A stretch of DNA of 46,839 bases from Ulvibacterium sp. (GCF_028285715.1 NZ_JANQOO010000024.1:73539-120377); one strand, 5' to 3'. Shown: positions 16,730 to 24,835, numbered from the stretch's first letter. The notes: generated by a model not told the origin, from the sequence alone. Numbers and translations: made by a program.

Positions 16730-17359
16730 CTAATACAGTTCCAAAGCCTTGGCCTGTTGTAAGAGATCTACCATGTTGTCCACATTCAATTTTTTCATTA
16801 AACGTGCCTTGTAGGTACTAACGGTCTTTTCATTTAAGTTAAGACCAATAGCAACATCCTTGTTTCGTTTTCCACTCGCCAACAGTTTAAGCACTTCCAC
16901 TTCCCGAGTAGAGAGCTTCCTGAAGAACCTCCTTGGTCTTTGGGTCCCTTCATCAAATGCAAGTCTTTGGGCAAGTTCATTGGTGATGAACATATTCCCC
17001 TCACTCACTTTTCGAACTGCGGAAATGATGTAATCTATATCCGAAGCTTTTGATAAATAACCGAACGCACCGGCCCTAATACTACTAAGTGCATATACAT
17101 CTTCGGACTGTCCGCTGTACATTAACACTTTAACGTCTGGATATTCTTTCTTAATCTTTCGTAAGGTAGCGATACCGTTTATTTCTGGAATGTCCATTTC
17201 CAACATAACGACATCAGGAGTGATTCTTTCCAGTTTTTCAAAAAGTTCGGATGTCGTGGAAACATCTTCTACCACCTCAAAACCAGAGGCGGATTCCAAC
17301 ACATGTTTTACGCCCATCCGGATGATAGGGTGGTTATCAGCAATTAATACTTTGATCAT
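16730..17359 (-). CDS. LuxR/NarL-family response regulator with Glu at the phospho-acceptor site
   Basis: The 209-residue product has a receiver domain (about 1-120) and a LuxR-type helix-turn-helix (about 145-205, LSTREVEVLKLLASGKRNKDVA and NEKTVSTYKARLMKKL). Receiver landmarks are D8-N9 in IADNHP, S82 in MYSGQS and K104 in YLSKAS. The position of the phosphorylated Asp is E54: PDVVMLEMDIP where PDVVLxDxxxP is expected. Glu often mimics the phosphorylated state, so the protein may be constitutively active or controlled another way. No histidine kinase lies nearby, so it is an orphan in this window. It is convergent with dnaG. Confidence 0.9.
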   Translation of the reverse strand: MIKVLIADNHPIIRMGVKHVLESASGFEVVEDVSTTSELFEKLERITPDVVMLEMDIPEINGIATLRKIKKEYPDVKVLMYSGQSEDVYALSSIRAGAFGYLSKASDIDYIISAVRKVSEGNMFITNELAQRLAFDEGTQRPRRFFRKLSTREVEVLKLLASGKRNKDVAIGLNLNEKTVSTYKARLMKKLNVDNMVDLLQQAKALELY

Positions 17360-17531
17360 TTCGCTAGTTTTAGTCTAAAAATATACCCAAATATGCAGAA
17401 GTCCAAAAAAACTGACATGCAATGTAAGGTTTAATTATCTGAATTCGTAAACAAAAATGGTTTTTTTTTATCAAAAAGCCCTATTTTTTGAATATTATTC
17501 GATTTATCTACTTGATTATTAGTTGAGTGGT

Positions 17532-18320
17532 CTATTTTAACATTTCGGGAATCTCGCATACGGGTATCGGCTTCATTTTATGTTGATTGGCCGAGTTTAA
17601 TCGCTTAAATATAGTAAAAACTTCCTTTTCCCGACCAGAAAAGTCCGAAACGGTCTTTCCCTCATCGTTCATTTTCATGGCCCATTCCAATTCTGGATAG
17701 GAAGCACCTATCTGATCTTCATCAGTTCTATTATCTCCCCAAAGGCCGTCCGTAGGTGCCGCTTGGATGATTTCCTCGTTAACGCCCAAATAATCCGCAA
17801 TTTCATAGACTTCGGTCTTCAATAGGTCCGCAATGGGGCTTAAATCCACTCCACCATCACCATATTTGGTATAGAAACCTACACCAAAATCCTCTACCTT
17901 GTTGCCCGTACCGGCCACTAAATAGCCTCTTAAGGCGGCGAAATAGTACAAGGTGGTCATACGAAGGCGTGCTCGTGTATTGGCCAATGACATGAAACGG
18001 CTTTCCTCATTGGCCACATCTGGCAGTACTTCAATAAGGCTATCGAATACCGAAGTAAGGTTTACAGGCTGTCTTTGCACATTTGGGTAATGCTCCTGTA
18101 ACCAATCGATATGGTTGGCTGCCCTGTTTACCTGTTTCTCGGACTGATGAATAGGCATTTCCAAACAAAGTACATCCAAACTGGTCCTTGCACATAAAGT
18201 GGAAGTTACTGCGGAATCGATACCTCCTGATACGCCTACCACAAACCCCTTCATTTTGGCATTTATGGTATAATCCTTTAACCACTTTACAATATGGTCT
18301 ACTACCTTTTCAGTCTGCAT
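17532..18320 (-). CDS. nadE: NH3-dependent NAD+ synthetase
   Basis: NadE amidates nicotinic acid adenine dinucleotide to NAD+ with ATP. The 262-residue product is the short, ammonia-dependent type without a glutaminase domain. The PP-loop SGGIDSAVTS is at about residues 30-39, and GTGNKVEDFGVGFYTKYGDGGVD and AAPTDGLWGDNRTDE follow in the usual order. The gene is divergent from gldB, with 53 bp between the start codons, and is followed after 172 bp by the response regulator on the same strand. Confidence 0.95.
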   Translation of the reverse strand: MQTEKVVDHIVKWLKDYTINAKMKGFVVGVSGGIDSAVTSTLCARTSLDVLCLEMPIHQSEKQVNRAANHIDWLQEHYPNVQRQPVNLTSVFDSLIEVLPDVANEESRFMSLANTRARLRMTTLYYFAALRGYLVAGTGNKVEDFGVGFYTKYGDGGVDLSPIADLLKTEVYEIADYLGVNEEIIQAAPTDGLWGDNRTDEDQIGASYPELEWAMKMNDEGKTVSDFSGREKEVFTIFKRLNSANQHKMKPIPVCEIPEMLK

Positions 18321-18344
18321 ACTGCTCTTTATTGACGAAACGAT

Positions 18345-18352
18345 TAACTTTG
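18345..18352 (+). promoter_or_regulatory. Candidate -7 element for gldB-gldC
   Basis: TAACTTTG is an exact TAnnTTTG match 21 nt before the chosen gldB ATG, in the short gap divergent from nadE. No good -33 TTG is present at the usual distance. Confidence 0.45.
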
Positions 18353-18373
18353 CCCGATAAAAATAAAGCCTTG

Positions 18374-19372
18374 ATGTCTAAAAATGAAATGGAAACAGGA
18401 TTACTTTATACTGGAAAGTACATTTTTACTTTTTTCTTAATTTCTTTCCTCCTTTTAGGCTGCAATGACAATGACAAGATAACCGAGGCGATTGACAAAA
18501 TAGATATAAGCTTACAGATCTCTCGTTTTGACCGTGAATTTGCCAAGGCGCAACCATCGGAATTGTCCTTGCTCAAGAAAGAGTACCCCTATCTATTTCC
18601 TGCCCAATACCCGGACAGTGTTTGGATAGCCAAATTAAAGGATACCATTCAGCTTGCACTTTTGAGGGAAGTGGATACTGAGTTTTCCGACTTCCAAGCC
18701 GTGGAAGCCGATTTGCAGCTACTCTTTAAACATATTACGTATTACTTTCCCCGGTATAATGTACCTAATATTGTTACGGTCACTTCCGATGTGGATTATG
18801 AGAACCGCATAGTCCTTACAGATAGCCTACTTTTAATAGGGCTTGATAACTATCTGGGCCCGGAGCATAAGTTCTACGAGCGGATATCCAATTACATTGC
18901 ATTAGGCATGGACAAACAATATTTGGTCAGTGATGTAGCCAGTGCCTTTGCAAAGCAAGTGGTTCCAAAAGCAAATGATCGAACCTTTTTGGCACAAGTG
19001 GTCTATTATGGAAAGGAATTATATCTAAAGGACAAGTTAATCCCGTTTTTATCGGAAGCCCAGCGCATTGGTTATTCCGAGGACGATTTGGACTGGGCCC
19101 GTGCCAATGAGGAGCCTATGTGGCGCTATTTCATTGAACGCGAGCTGCTATTTGCAACGGATACCAAATTAGGACCACGTTTTCTGGACCCGGCCCCCTT
19201 TTCCAAGTTTGGCTTGGAATTGGACAACGAATCTCCAGGACGTATAGGTCGCTATTTAGGTTGGCAAATCGTAAGAGCCTTTATGGAACGAAATACGGTT
19301 TCCTTACAACAGATGCTCGGTCTGCCCGCTGAGGAAATTTTCAAAAAAAGTAATTACAAACCCGAAAAATAA
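18374..19372 (+). CDS. gldB: Gliding motility lipoprotein GldB
   Basis: GldB is a lipoprotein needed for gliding motility and linked to the type IX secretion machinery in Flavobacterium. I start it at the ATG at 18374, giving 332 residues: a short basic head, a hydrophobic segment and the lipobox LLLGC with C30. An earlier in-frame ATG at 18188 would lie inside divergent nadE and precede the lipoprotein signal by 62 residues, so I reject it. Family features include the ISRFDREFAKA segment and the PRYNVPNIVT stretch. gldC follows after 3 nt, as in other Flavobacteriia. Confidence 0.93.
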   Translation: MSKNEMETGLLYTGKYIFTFFLISFLLLGCNDNDKITEAIDKIDISLQISRFDREFAKAQPSELSLLKKEYPYLFPAQYPDSVWIAKLKDTIQLALLREVDTEFSDFQAVEADLQLLFKHITYYFPRYNVPNIVTVTSDVDYENRIVLTDSLLLIGLDNYLGPEHKFYERISNYIALGMDKQYLVSDVASAFAKQVVPKANDRTFLAQVVYYGKELYLKDKLIPFLSEAQRIGYSEDDLDWARANEEPMWRYFIERELLFATDTKLGPRFLDPAPFSKFGLELDNESPGRIGRYLGWQIVRAFMERNTVSLQQMLGLPAEEIFKKSNYKPEK

Positions 19373-19375
19373 ATT

Positions 19376-19711
19376 ATGCCTAAACTCCATACTTCGGAAA
19401 TTACCCTAAAAGTAGGGTTGGATGAAAACCGGGTTCCAGAGGAGCTCTCCTGGTCCGCGCAGGATGGGGGTATCCATAATGAAGAGGCCAAGGCCATGTT
19501 GCTGTCGGTGTGGGACAGTAAGAACAAGGAATCCCTAAAGATTGATCTTTGGACCAAGGATATGCCTGTGGATGAGATGAAGATTTTTTTTCATCAAACT
19601 TTGGTTTCCCTATCGGACACTTTTATGAAGGCTACACAGGATGAAAAAATGACGGCTACCATGAAAGATTTTTGCGACTATTTTGCGGAGAAGCTGGAAT
19701 TAAAAAAATAG
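19376..19711 (+). CDS. gldC: Gliding motility protein GldC
   Basis: The 111-residue cytoplasmic-looking protein begins MPKLHTSEITLKVGLDENRVPEELSW, which is the GldC start, and has no signal peptide. GldC is associated with gliding in Flavobacterium, where it augments motility rather than being absolutely needed. Its gene follows gldB by 3 nt, so the two are translated from one message. The molecular role of GldC is not established. Confidence 0.93.
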   Translation: MPKLHTSEITLKVGLDENRVPEELSWSAQDGGIHNEEAKAMLLSVWDSKNKESLKIDLWTKDMPVDEMKIFFHQTLVSLSDTFMKATQDEKMTATMKDFCDYFAEKLELKK

Positions 19712-19782
19712 GCTTCATTCTTTAGTGTATTATTATTTGGTGCAGTAGGTTTATGAACATTTGGTATTTCACCCAAATTTCA

Positions 19783-19814
19783 TTGTTTATCTTATTGATT
19801 TAGCCTTAAATTTA
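19783..19814 (+). promoter_or_regulatory. Candidate promoter of the phosphofructokinase gene
   Basis: TTG at 19783-19785 and TAAATTTA at 19807-19814 are 21 nt apart. The -7 element differs from TAnnTTTG only in the last base. It lies 32 nt before the ATG at 19847. Confidence 0.4.
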
Positions 19815-19846
19815 ACGTCCTAAATACGACTAAAGCAAGACTTTTT

Positions 19847-21172
19847 ATGGCATCCACTAAAAAATTCGATATTGAAAACTTGGGCATACCCACTTTCCCA
19901 TCCCCACTCCATTTGAGTAAGACAAAGGGAGACAAAGTTTTCAATTTTGTCCGGGACAAGGATCGACTACTCTATAATATTTCCCTAAGTGAATTTAATC
20001 GTTGTGTGGCCGAAGATGAGGAACCTCTTTGCCTTGAAAAGGCAGGACCCCGGGAAAAACTCCTTTTCGATCCTACAAAAACTACGGCGGCTATTGTTAC
20101 CTGTGGTGGACTTTGCCCGGGAATCAACAATGTCATCCGTAGTCTGGTTATGGGGCTCTATTACTTTTATGGTGTTAAGAATATCTTGGGGGTACCTTAC
20201 GGTTATGAAGGACTTATCCCTCGCTATGGACATGAATTAAAACATTTAACACCGGATATCGTAAAGGATATCCACGAATTCGGGGGTACGGTTTTGGGTT
20301 CGTCACGCGGAGGCCAGATTGTTTCGGATATGGTGGATACTTTGGAGGATAATCAAGTGGATATGCTTTTTGCCATTGGCGGGGACGGAACCTTAAAAGG
20401 GGCCAATGCCATAGGTGAGGAAATTCAGAGACGGGGGCTAAAAATCTCGGTGGTCGGTATTCCCAAGACTATTGACAACGATATCAATTTAATTGATAAG
20501 TCCTTTGGTTTCGAAACGGCCTTTGATATGGCCAGTCCTATTATCCGGGACGCCCATAATGAGGCCACAGGTGCCTACAATGGGGTTTCCATTGTAAAAT
20601 TGATGGGACGCGATAGCGGGTTTATCGCGGCTTGCGCCGCTATGTCCATGCCGGTGGTTAATTTTGTTCTCGTACCCGAAATGGAATTTGGACTACATGG
20701 CGAAAATGGGTTCTTGGAAAATCTTAAGGACCGATTGGAGGCTAAGCACCATGCGGTCATTGTAGTGGCCGAAGGAGCGGGCCAGCATCTTTTTAAGGAA
20801 GACGGTACAGAGACCAAGGACGCCTCGGGTAACGTAAAACATAAGGATATCGGTCCGTTCCTGAAATCCGAAATAGCAAATTACTTCAAGGCCATGGACA
20901 AGGAAGTTACCATTAAATACATAGATCCCAGTTACATAATCCGTAGTGCACCGGCCAACGCAGGCGATAGCATTTTTTGTAGCCGATTGGCCCATTATGC
21001 CATTCATGGGGCCATGGCGGGCAAGACTAAATTCGTTGTAGGCCGATTGAACAACAAATTTGTGTATTTGCCGATATCCGAGGTTACCAATAGGCGTAAA
21101 AAGATCGACTTGGAGGGAGAGTTTTGGTTTGCGGTACTGGAAAGTACAGGTCAACCCTTTCTAATGAGCTAA
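19847..21172 (+). CDS. 6-phosphofructokinase, long (plant-like) type
   Basis: The product phosphorylates fructose-6-phosphate, or runs the reverse reaction if pyrophosphate-dependent. It has 441 residues, longer than the 320-residue E. coli PfkA. The GGDGT motif has G181 where pyrophosphate-dependent enzymes carry Asp, which points to ATP as donor. K207 in PKTIDND, however, is the residue found in pyrophosphate enzymes and in plant and trypanosome ATP enzymes. So I call it ATP-dependent of the plant/trypanosome-like group, with the donor still open. CGGLCPGINNVIR and DRPLN-equivalent substrate motifs precede. The gene has a 134-bp upstream gap and is convergent with marR. Confidence 0.88.
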   Translation: MASTKKFDIENLGIPTFPSPLHLSKTKGDKVFNFVRDKDRLLYNISLSEFNRCVAEDEEPLCLEKAGPREKLLFDPTKTTAAIVTCGGLCPGINNVIRSLVMGLYYFYGVKNILGVPYGYEGLIPRYGHELKHLTPDIVKDIHEFGGTVLGSSRGGQIVSDMVDTLEDNQVDMLFAIGGDGTLKGANAIGEEIQRRGLKISVVGIPKTIDNDINLIDKSFGFETAFDMASPIIRDAHNEATGAYNGVSIVKLMGRDSGFIAACAAMSMPVVNFVLVPEMEFGLHGENGFLENLKDRLEAKHHAVIVVAEGAGQHLFKEDGTETKDASGNVKHKDIGPFLKSEIANYFKAMDKEVTIKYIDPSYIIRSAPANAGDSIFCSRLAHYAIHGAMAGKTKFVVGRLNNKFVYLPISEVTNRRKKIDLEGEFWFAVLESTGQPFLMS

Positions 21173-21221
21173 CCTGTTTTTTAGGGGCTTACCTGGGTTT
21201 AGGTAAATACATTGCAAAAAA

Positions 21222-21821
21222 CTACAATGCTATTTGATGTTCAGGACAATCCATACGCAAATCTTTTTGGTATAGGCGCTTTTCCAATAACCTGCAATAA
21301 TCATTTTCCGCCCCGGATTCATAAAAACGGCATGAGGTACACATACGTTGTACGTTGATGACGTCCGCTTTATTCAATTTCCCGATCAATTGCAAAAGAC
21401 TTTGAAAGAGGATTTCTTTCTGCTCTTCGGAGAAGGAATGGATGGGTTTTTCAATAGGCTGGGCAAAGGAACTTGTCCGTAAGACTATCGCCCTACCTTT
21501 TTCGGTAAGGTATATAAAGTAACTTCGGGTATCGGAAGGATCGGTCTCCTTCAGAATGAGATCTTTTTTCAACAATAATCGTATAGATTCACTGATTGTT
21601 GCCTTGGTAACATTAAATTCCTTGGCCAAATAGTTGACTTTGCACTTTTCGGGCAAGTGAAAATTGACAAATAACAAGATTTGCAATTGTAAAGGTGTAA
21701 GTGCATTTTCCTTGCCTTTTTGCCAAAGTAGGACCTTAAAGGCTTCGGAGATGCGCTCAAGGGCCACCACAATTTTACTTTCAATGTGTTGGTTCTGATA
21801 TTTAGGATCAAAGGTTTCCAT
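21222..21821 (-). CDS. MarR-family regulator with C-terminal cysteine cluster
   Basis: The 199-residue product has a winged-helix DNA-binding domain at about 40-115 (AKEFNVTKATISESIRLLLKKDLI, then the wing DPSDTRSYFIYLTEKG). A C-terminal extension of about 40 residues carries four cysteines: C161 and C164 in CTSC, C176 in YCRLL and C192 in RMDCPEH. This spacing suggests a metal, Fe-S or thiol-switch site; which one is unknown. The gene is last of three minus-strand genes that share one operator motif, so it is probably an autorepressor of the set. Its -7 element lies so close to the start that the mRNA may be leaderless. Confidence 0.88.
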   Translation of the reverse strand: METFDPKYQNQHIESKIVVALERISEAFKVLLWQKGKENALTPLQLQILLFVNFHLPEKCKVNYLAKEFNVTKATISESIRLLLKKDLILKETDPSDTRSYFIYLTEKGRAIVLRTSSFAQPIEKPIHSFSEEQKEILFQSLLQLIGKLNKADVINVQRMCTSCRFYESGAENDYCRLLEKRLYQKDLRMDCPEHQIAL

Positions 21822-21825
21822 ACCA

Positions 21826-21833
21826 CAAAAATA
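21826..21833 (-). promoter_or_regulatory. Candidate -7 element for marR, near-leaderless
   Basis: On the minus strand this reads TATTTTTG, an exact TAnnTTTG match. It ends only 4 nt before the marR start codon (21821), so transcription would begin at or next to the ATG. The operator at 21846-21860 lies between this element and the -33 region. Confidence 0.5.
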
Positions 21834-21845
21834 ACCCCAAGAAAT

Positions 21846-21860
21846 TAGTTTACCTAACTA
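21846..21860. promoter_or_regulatory. MarR-type operator, copy 1 (marR)
   Basis: TAGTTTACCTAACTA is a perfect TAGTT-N5-AACTA inverted repeat 24 nt upstream of marR. The same core, AGTTTAnCTAA, occurs at 22623-22635 (inverted) and 22941-22955, before the two neighbouring genes. Repression by the MarR protein is inferred. Confidence 0.62.
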
Positions 21861-21873
21861 CTTGGGGTGAAAA

Positions 21874-22611
21874 CTAGTTGTCGGATACCGTATAAGGCAA
21901 GGATAAGTCTCCTGAAGCCACACTATATACGGAATAGACACCCAACAAAGGAGCATCCGTATTTGAAGTATTGACCTGCATATATGCGGTTACCGCATCA
22001 AAATTGAATTGTTTGCGGTGGTTCATTCGGTATAGGGGAACTATCACTTTTATAGCTTTTCCTTGTATAATCACGGGAAAACCGGGAGAATCCATATACA
22101 TGGGCATACCTGGATTGGTTGGGGGCAACTTTACTTTGGGATCTCCCTGGCGGAATTGTTTTACACTTAATCCGCCAGGAACACGCTTGTCCTCGTTTAA
22201 GATGACCCAATGGGGATGCCAAACCACCCCATCGTCGTCATAAATGGCATTTGCATTTTCATCCCAAAGAGGGGTGTCATCAAAATCGGGATGGGAAGTC
22301 AATGCCAGTGCCACTATACCATCTGTTTGGGAAAACCCAACATCCGTAGGGGAGAGGTTGGTTGGAAAAACATAACCTAAAACAGGGGCACCGTCCATCT
22401 GCCCGACTTTTTTGGGAACACTGCCCCCGCCAAGACCTTTTACCGTTATCGTAAACACCAACTGTTGCAATTCAGTATCATGAACAACGGATGCACTTTG
22501 GATGATCAAGTTTTCCGAATCCTTGAAATCGGCGGACTCGTTAAGCGTCTGTCCTTTGCAAGCCAAAGTGCTAAAGAGAAAGCCGCAAAGTATGAATAGC
22601 ATATGTTTCAT
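21874..22611 (-). CDS. Exported hypothetical protein, possible lipoprotein
   Basis: The 245-residue product begins with a signal sequence ending STLACKG, which can be read as a lipobox with C18. The mature part is not a family I recognise. It contains an acidic stretch (FDDTPLWDENANAIYDDDG) that could bind Ca2+, then VVWHPHWVIL, and ends in beta-rich sequence. It lies between the thioredoxin-like gene and marR on the same strand, with a copy of the shared operator 11 nt before its start. It is therefore probably controlled with them, perhaps in response to a thiol or metal stress. Function unknown. Confidence 0.75.
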   Translation of the reverse strand: MKHMLFILCGFLFSTLACKGQTLNESADFKDSENLIIQSASVVHDTELQQLVFTITVKGLGGGSVPKKVGQMDGAPVLGYVFPTNLSPTDVGFSQTDGIVALALTSHPDFDDTPLWDENANAIYDDDGVVWHPHWVILNEDKRVPGGLSVKQFRQGDPKVKLPPTNPGMPMYMDSPGFPVIIQGKAIKVIVPLYRMNHRKQFNFDAVTAYMQVNTSNTDAPLLGVYSVYSVASGDLSLPYTVSDN

Positions 22612-22622
22612 CGTTAAAATAA

Positions 22623-22635
22623 TTAGTTAAACTAA
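22623..22635. promoter_or_regulatory. MarR-type operator, copy 2
   Basis: TTAGTTAAACTAA is a perfect palindrome around a central A, 11 nt upstream of the exported-protein start codon. Read on the minus strand it gives AGTTTAACTAA, identical to the core of copy 3. Confidence 0.62.
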
Positions 22636-22654
22636 CAATTTAGATTAATTTTTT

Positions 22655-22894
22655 TTAAGATTTTACCTCTTCAATGGTGGCACCATGATTAATATGCAAT
22701 ACGTTGCCATTATCCAGTACCAGTGCGGGAACCGATTGGACACCAGCATTTTCAGCATTGGAAATCTTGTCTTTCTGCTCGCCTAGGTGAATGATGTCTA
22801 CCTGCACTTTGGTGGAATCTATCAAGTTAAGAAATTCCTGTTCCGCATTGACGCAAACAGGACAGCCTGCGTGGTAAAAAGTTACTTTTTTCAT
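22655..22894 (-). CDS. Small thioredoxin/glutaredoxin-like protein
   Basis: The 79-residue product is a minimal thioredoxin fold. Redox motif CPVC is at residues 11-14 after the first strand (KKVTFYHAG), and the cis-proline is in QSVPALVL. No signal peptide is visible, so it acts in the cytoplasm as a thiol-disulphide exchanger. It is first in the minus-strand set with the exported protein and marR, and has its own promoter with an operator just upstream of the -7 element. Confidence 0.85.
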   Translation of the reverse strand: MKKVTFYHAGCPVCVNAEQEFLNLIDSTKVQVDIIHLGEQKDKISNAENAGVQSVPALVLDNGNVLHINHGATIEEVKS

Positions 22895-22929
22895 TTTTGT
22901 AAATTTTGATTAAGGCACTATTGCCGAAA

Positions 22930-22937
22930 CAAATATA
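22930..22937 (-). promoter_or_regulatory. -7 element of the thioredoxin-like gene
   Basis: Minus-strand TATATTTG is an exact TAnnTTTG match, 35 nt before the start codon at 22894. The operator copy 3 begins 3 nt upstream of it, inside the promoter spacer. Confidence 0.62.
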
Positions 22938-22940
22938 GTA

Positions 22941-22955
22941 AGTTTAACTAACTAA
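22941..22955. promoter_or_regulatory. MarR-type operator, copy 3 (thioredoxin-like gene)
   Basis: AGTTTAACTAACTAA differs by one base from copy 1 over 14 nt (A for C) and shares the AGTTTAACTAA core with copy 2. It sits between the -7 element and the expected -33 region of the thioredoxin-like gene, where a bound repressor would block RNA polymerase. Confidence 0.62.
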
Positions 22956-23000
22956 ATAATAGAATTTTTAATTATTTTTGTTTTTTGCTCAAATTAGGGA

Positions 23001-24704
23001 TTAATACAGCTCTTCGTAGTATTGCCGAGCCATCCTTTCGCTGGTGAATTCCGGAACCACATCCGCAATGGCCTGAAAAACGATTTCCTGCCAAACCTCG
23101 GGTTTATCATAATAAATTGGAAGTACTTTATCCTCCAATACCTTATACAGATGTGCACTATCCAATTTATCCTGCTCTTCTATGGGTAGTGTATGCTTAA
23201 GTTCGGGCAAAACAAAACTGTTTTTCCCGTCCTTGGCAAATTCTGGAATCCACCCGTCATTGGTTGTTAGGTTTACCGAGCCGTTCATGGCAGCTGTCAT
23301 TCCACTGGTACCCGAAGCTTCCCGCGTAATCCTGGGCGTGTTAAGCCAAACATCGGACCCCATTTTTAGTTTTTTGGACAACGCTATCTCATATCCGGTC
23401 AATACCGCCAAATTAGCCTCGTTCTTACTAAAACTTACGAGATAATTAAAGGTGTCGATAGCCGAAAAATCCATGGGATAAGGCTTCCCTGCCCAAATGA
23501 TCTGTACGGGATACTTCTGGTTTTTCAAGATATTTTGAAATCGTTGCATATCATGCAACAACAAATCGGCCCTTTTGTAACCGGCAAAGCGCCTGGCCCA
23601 AACAATAGTCAATACATTAGGATCAAAAAGTTTTCCCGTTTGGTCCAGAACAAGTTCAAACAATTCTTTCTTAAGGGCTATTTTTCTTTTGACAAAGGCC
23701 TTTGCATCCTTCTTCTTCCATGCCTTTTGGAAGTCTTTGTCCTGCCAAAATTCCAGGTTTTGGGCATTGGTGATAGGAATGATCTTATTTGCACCTCCAT
23801 ACCCGTTCCACATGGATTTGGATACTTTAGCATGTAATTTGGATACTGCATTCGCCTTTTTCGCCATCCGCAATGCAGATACGGTATAGCTGATGGTATT
23901 CCCGTTCACCATTTCTTTTTGAAGCTCGGATTCCTCGAGTGTCCTTCCAAAAAATCCAAAACGATTCAAATGATAGCCATCGCGTTCCTCGTTCCCCCCT
24001 TTTTCCGGGGTATGGGTAGTGAAGACCATTTGTGATTTTTTTATCCCTTTATCCCTTAGATAATAAAAAGCGGGTAGGGCATGACCTTCATTGAGATGGT
24101 AGACGTCGGCACCTCCCAAAAGCTCAACTATTTTGGCACCACCGATACCTAAAACAATACTTTGTGCAACACGGGTCTGCTCATTGGCGTCGTACAAATA
24201 ATCCGTAATAGTCCTGGATAGATAATCGTTGCCTTCCACATCGGTGGTCAAAAGATAGATGGGGGCCGATCGAAAGGTATCGGGCCTCAAAACCATGGCC
24301 CTCACTTTTACAGAAGAATTGCCATTTATTGCCACTTCTACCTCTAATCCGCTGTCTTCCAGAAAATGGTAGTTCTTTTCTATGGAATTGGTTTGTAGAG
24401 TCTGGTCCTTGTTTCTTCCCTGATCATAATATCCATATTTCCACAACATACCAACACCAATGATATTTTGCTTTAAATCATATGCCGATCGCATATGTGA
24501 GCCTGCTAAAAAACCAAGTCCACCGGAATATATTTTAAGACCTTGATGGATGGCAAACTCCATGCTGAAGTAAGCCGTTCTTTTCTTGAATTCCTTTGCG
24601 GGGGCATAAGGATGATGCCAAGTACTGTATTTTGAAAGGGTTTCCATCGCTACCATAGATTTCTTTTTTGCCGTAAAAATAGGTGGATAAACTATTCTAC
24701 CCAA
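23001..24704 (-). CDS. Short-type alpha-glucan phosphorylase (GT35) lacking the PLP lysine
   Basis: The 567-residue product belongs to the short glycogen/maltodextrin phosphorylase group, without the N-terminal regulatory half of the 800-residue enzymes. Family motifs are in order: AYFSMEFAIHQGLKIYSGGLG (about 44-64), YHLNEGHALPAFY (about 202-214), ARRFAGYKR (about 370-378) and REASGTSGMTAAMNGS (461-476). In that last motif the lysine that binds pyridoxal phosphate in GT35 enzymes is T470 (codon ACA). Phosphorolysis may therefore be lost or altered. The start may be M17 or M20. The gene is single, flanked by minus-strand genes with gaps of 107-131 bp. Confidence 0.88.
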   Translation of the reverse strand: MGRIVYPPIFTAKKKSMVAMETLSKYSTWHHPYAPAKEFKKRTAYFSMEFAIHQGLKIYSGGLGFLAGSHMRSAYDLKQNIIGVGMLWKYGYYDQGRNKDQTLQTNSIEKNYHFLEDSGLEVEVAINGNSSVKVRAMVLRPDTFRSAPIYLLTTDVEGNDYLSRTITDYLYDANEQTRVAQSIVLGIGGAKIVELLGGADVYHLNEGHALPAFYYLRDKGIKKSQMVFTTHTPEKGGNEERDGYHLNRFGFFGRTLEESELQKEMVNGNTISYTVSALRMAKKANAVSKLHAKVSKSMWNGYGGANKIIPITNAQNLEFWQDKDFQKAWKKKDAKAFVKRKIALKKELFELVLDQTGKLFDPNVLTIVWARRFAGYKRADLLLHDMQRFQNILKNQKYPVQIIWAGKPYPMDFSAIDTFNYLVSFSKNEANLAVLTGYEIALSKKLKMGSDVWLNTPRITREASGTSGMTAAMNGSVNLTTNDGWIPEFAKDGKNSFVLPELKHTLPIEEQDKLDSAHLYKVLEDKVLPIYYDKPEVWQEIVFQAIADVVPEFTSERMARQYYEELY

Positions 24705-24835
24705 TTTATTTACGAAAAGTTAATGTTTATAACAACTTATGAGTCTTTGCAATAAACCCCCACACTCCCAGGCGAGGGGAGATGAATCTACATTGACCTT
24801 GGTTGAAATAAACATTTGGGTAATCATTCATAAGG

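Noticed and set aside
18188-18373. Longer gldB reading frame
   Set aside because: It overlaps divergent nadE and places 62 residues before the lipoprotein signal.
21189-21206. TTACCT/AGGTAA hairpin between the phosphofructokinase and marR genes as terminator or fourth operator
   Set aside because: The stem is 6 bp with no T-run, and the sequence lacks the AGTTTAnCTAA core. It could be a weak terminator only.
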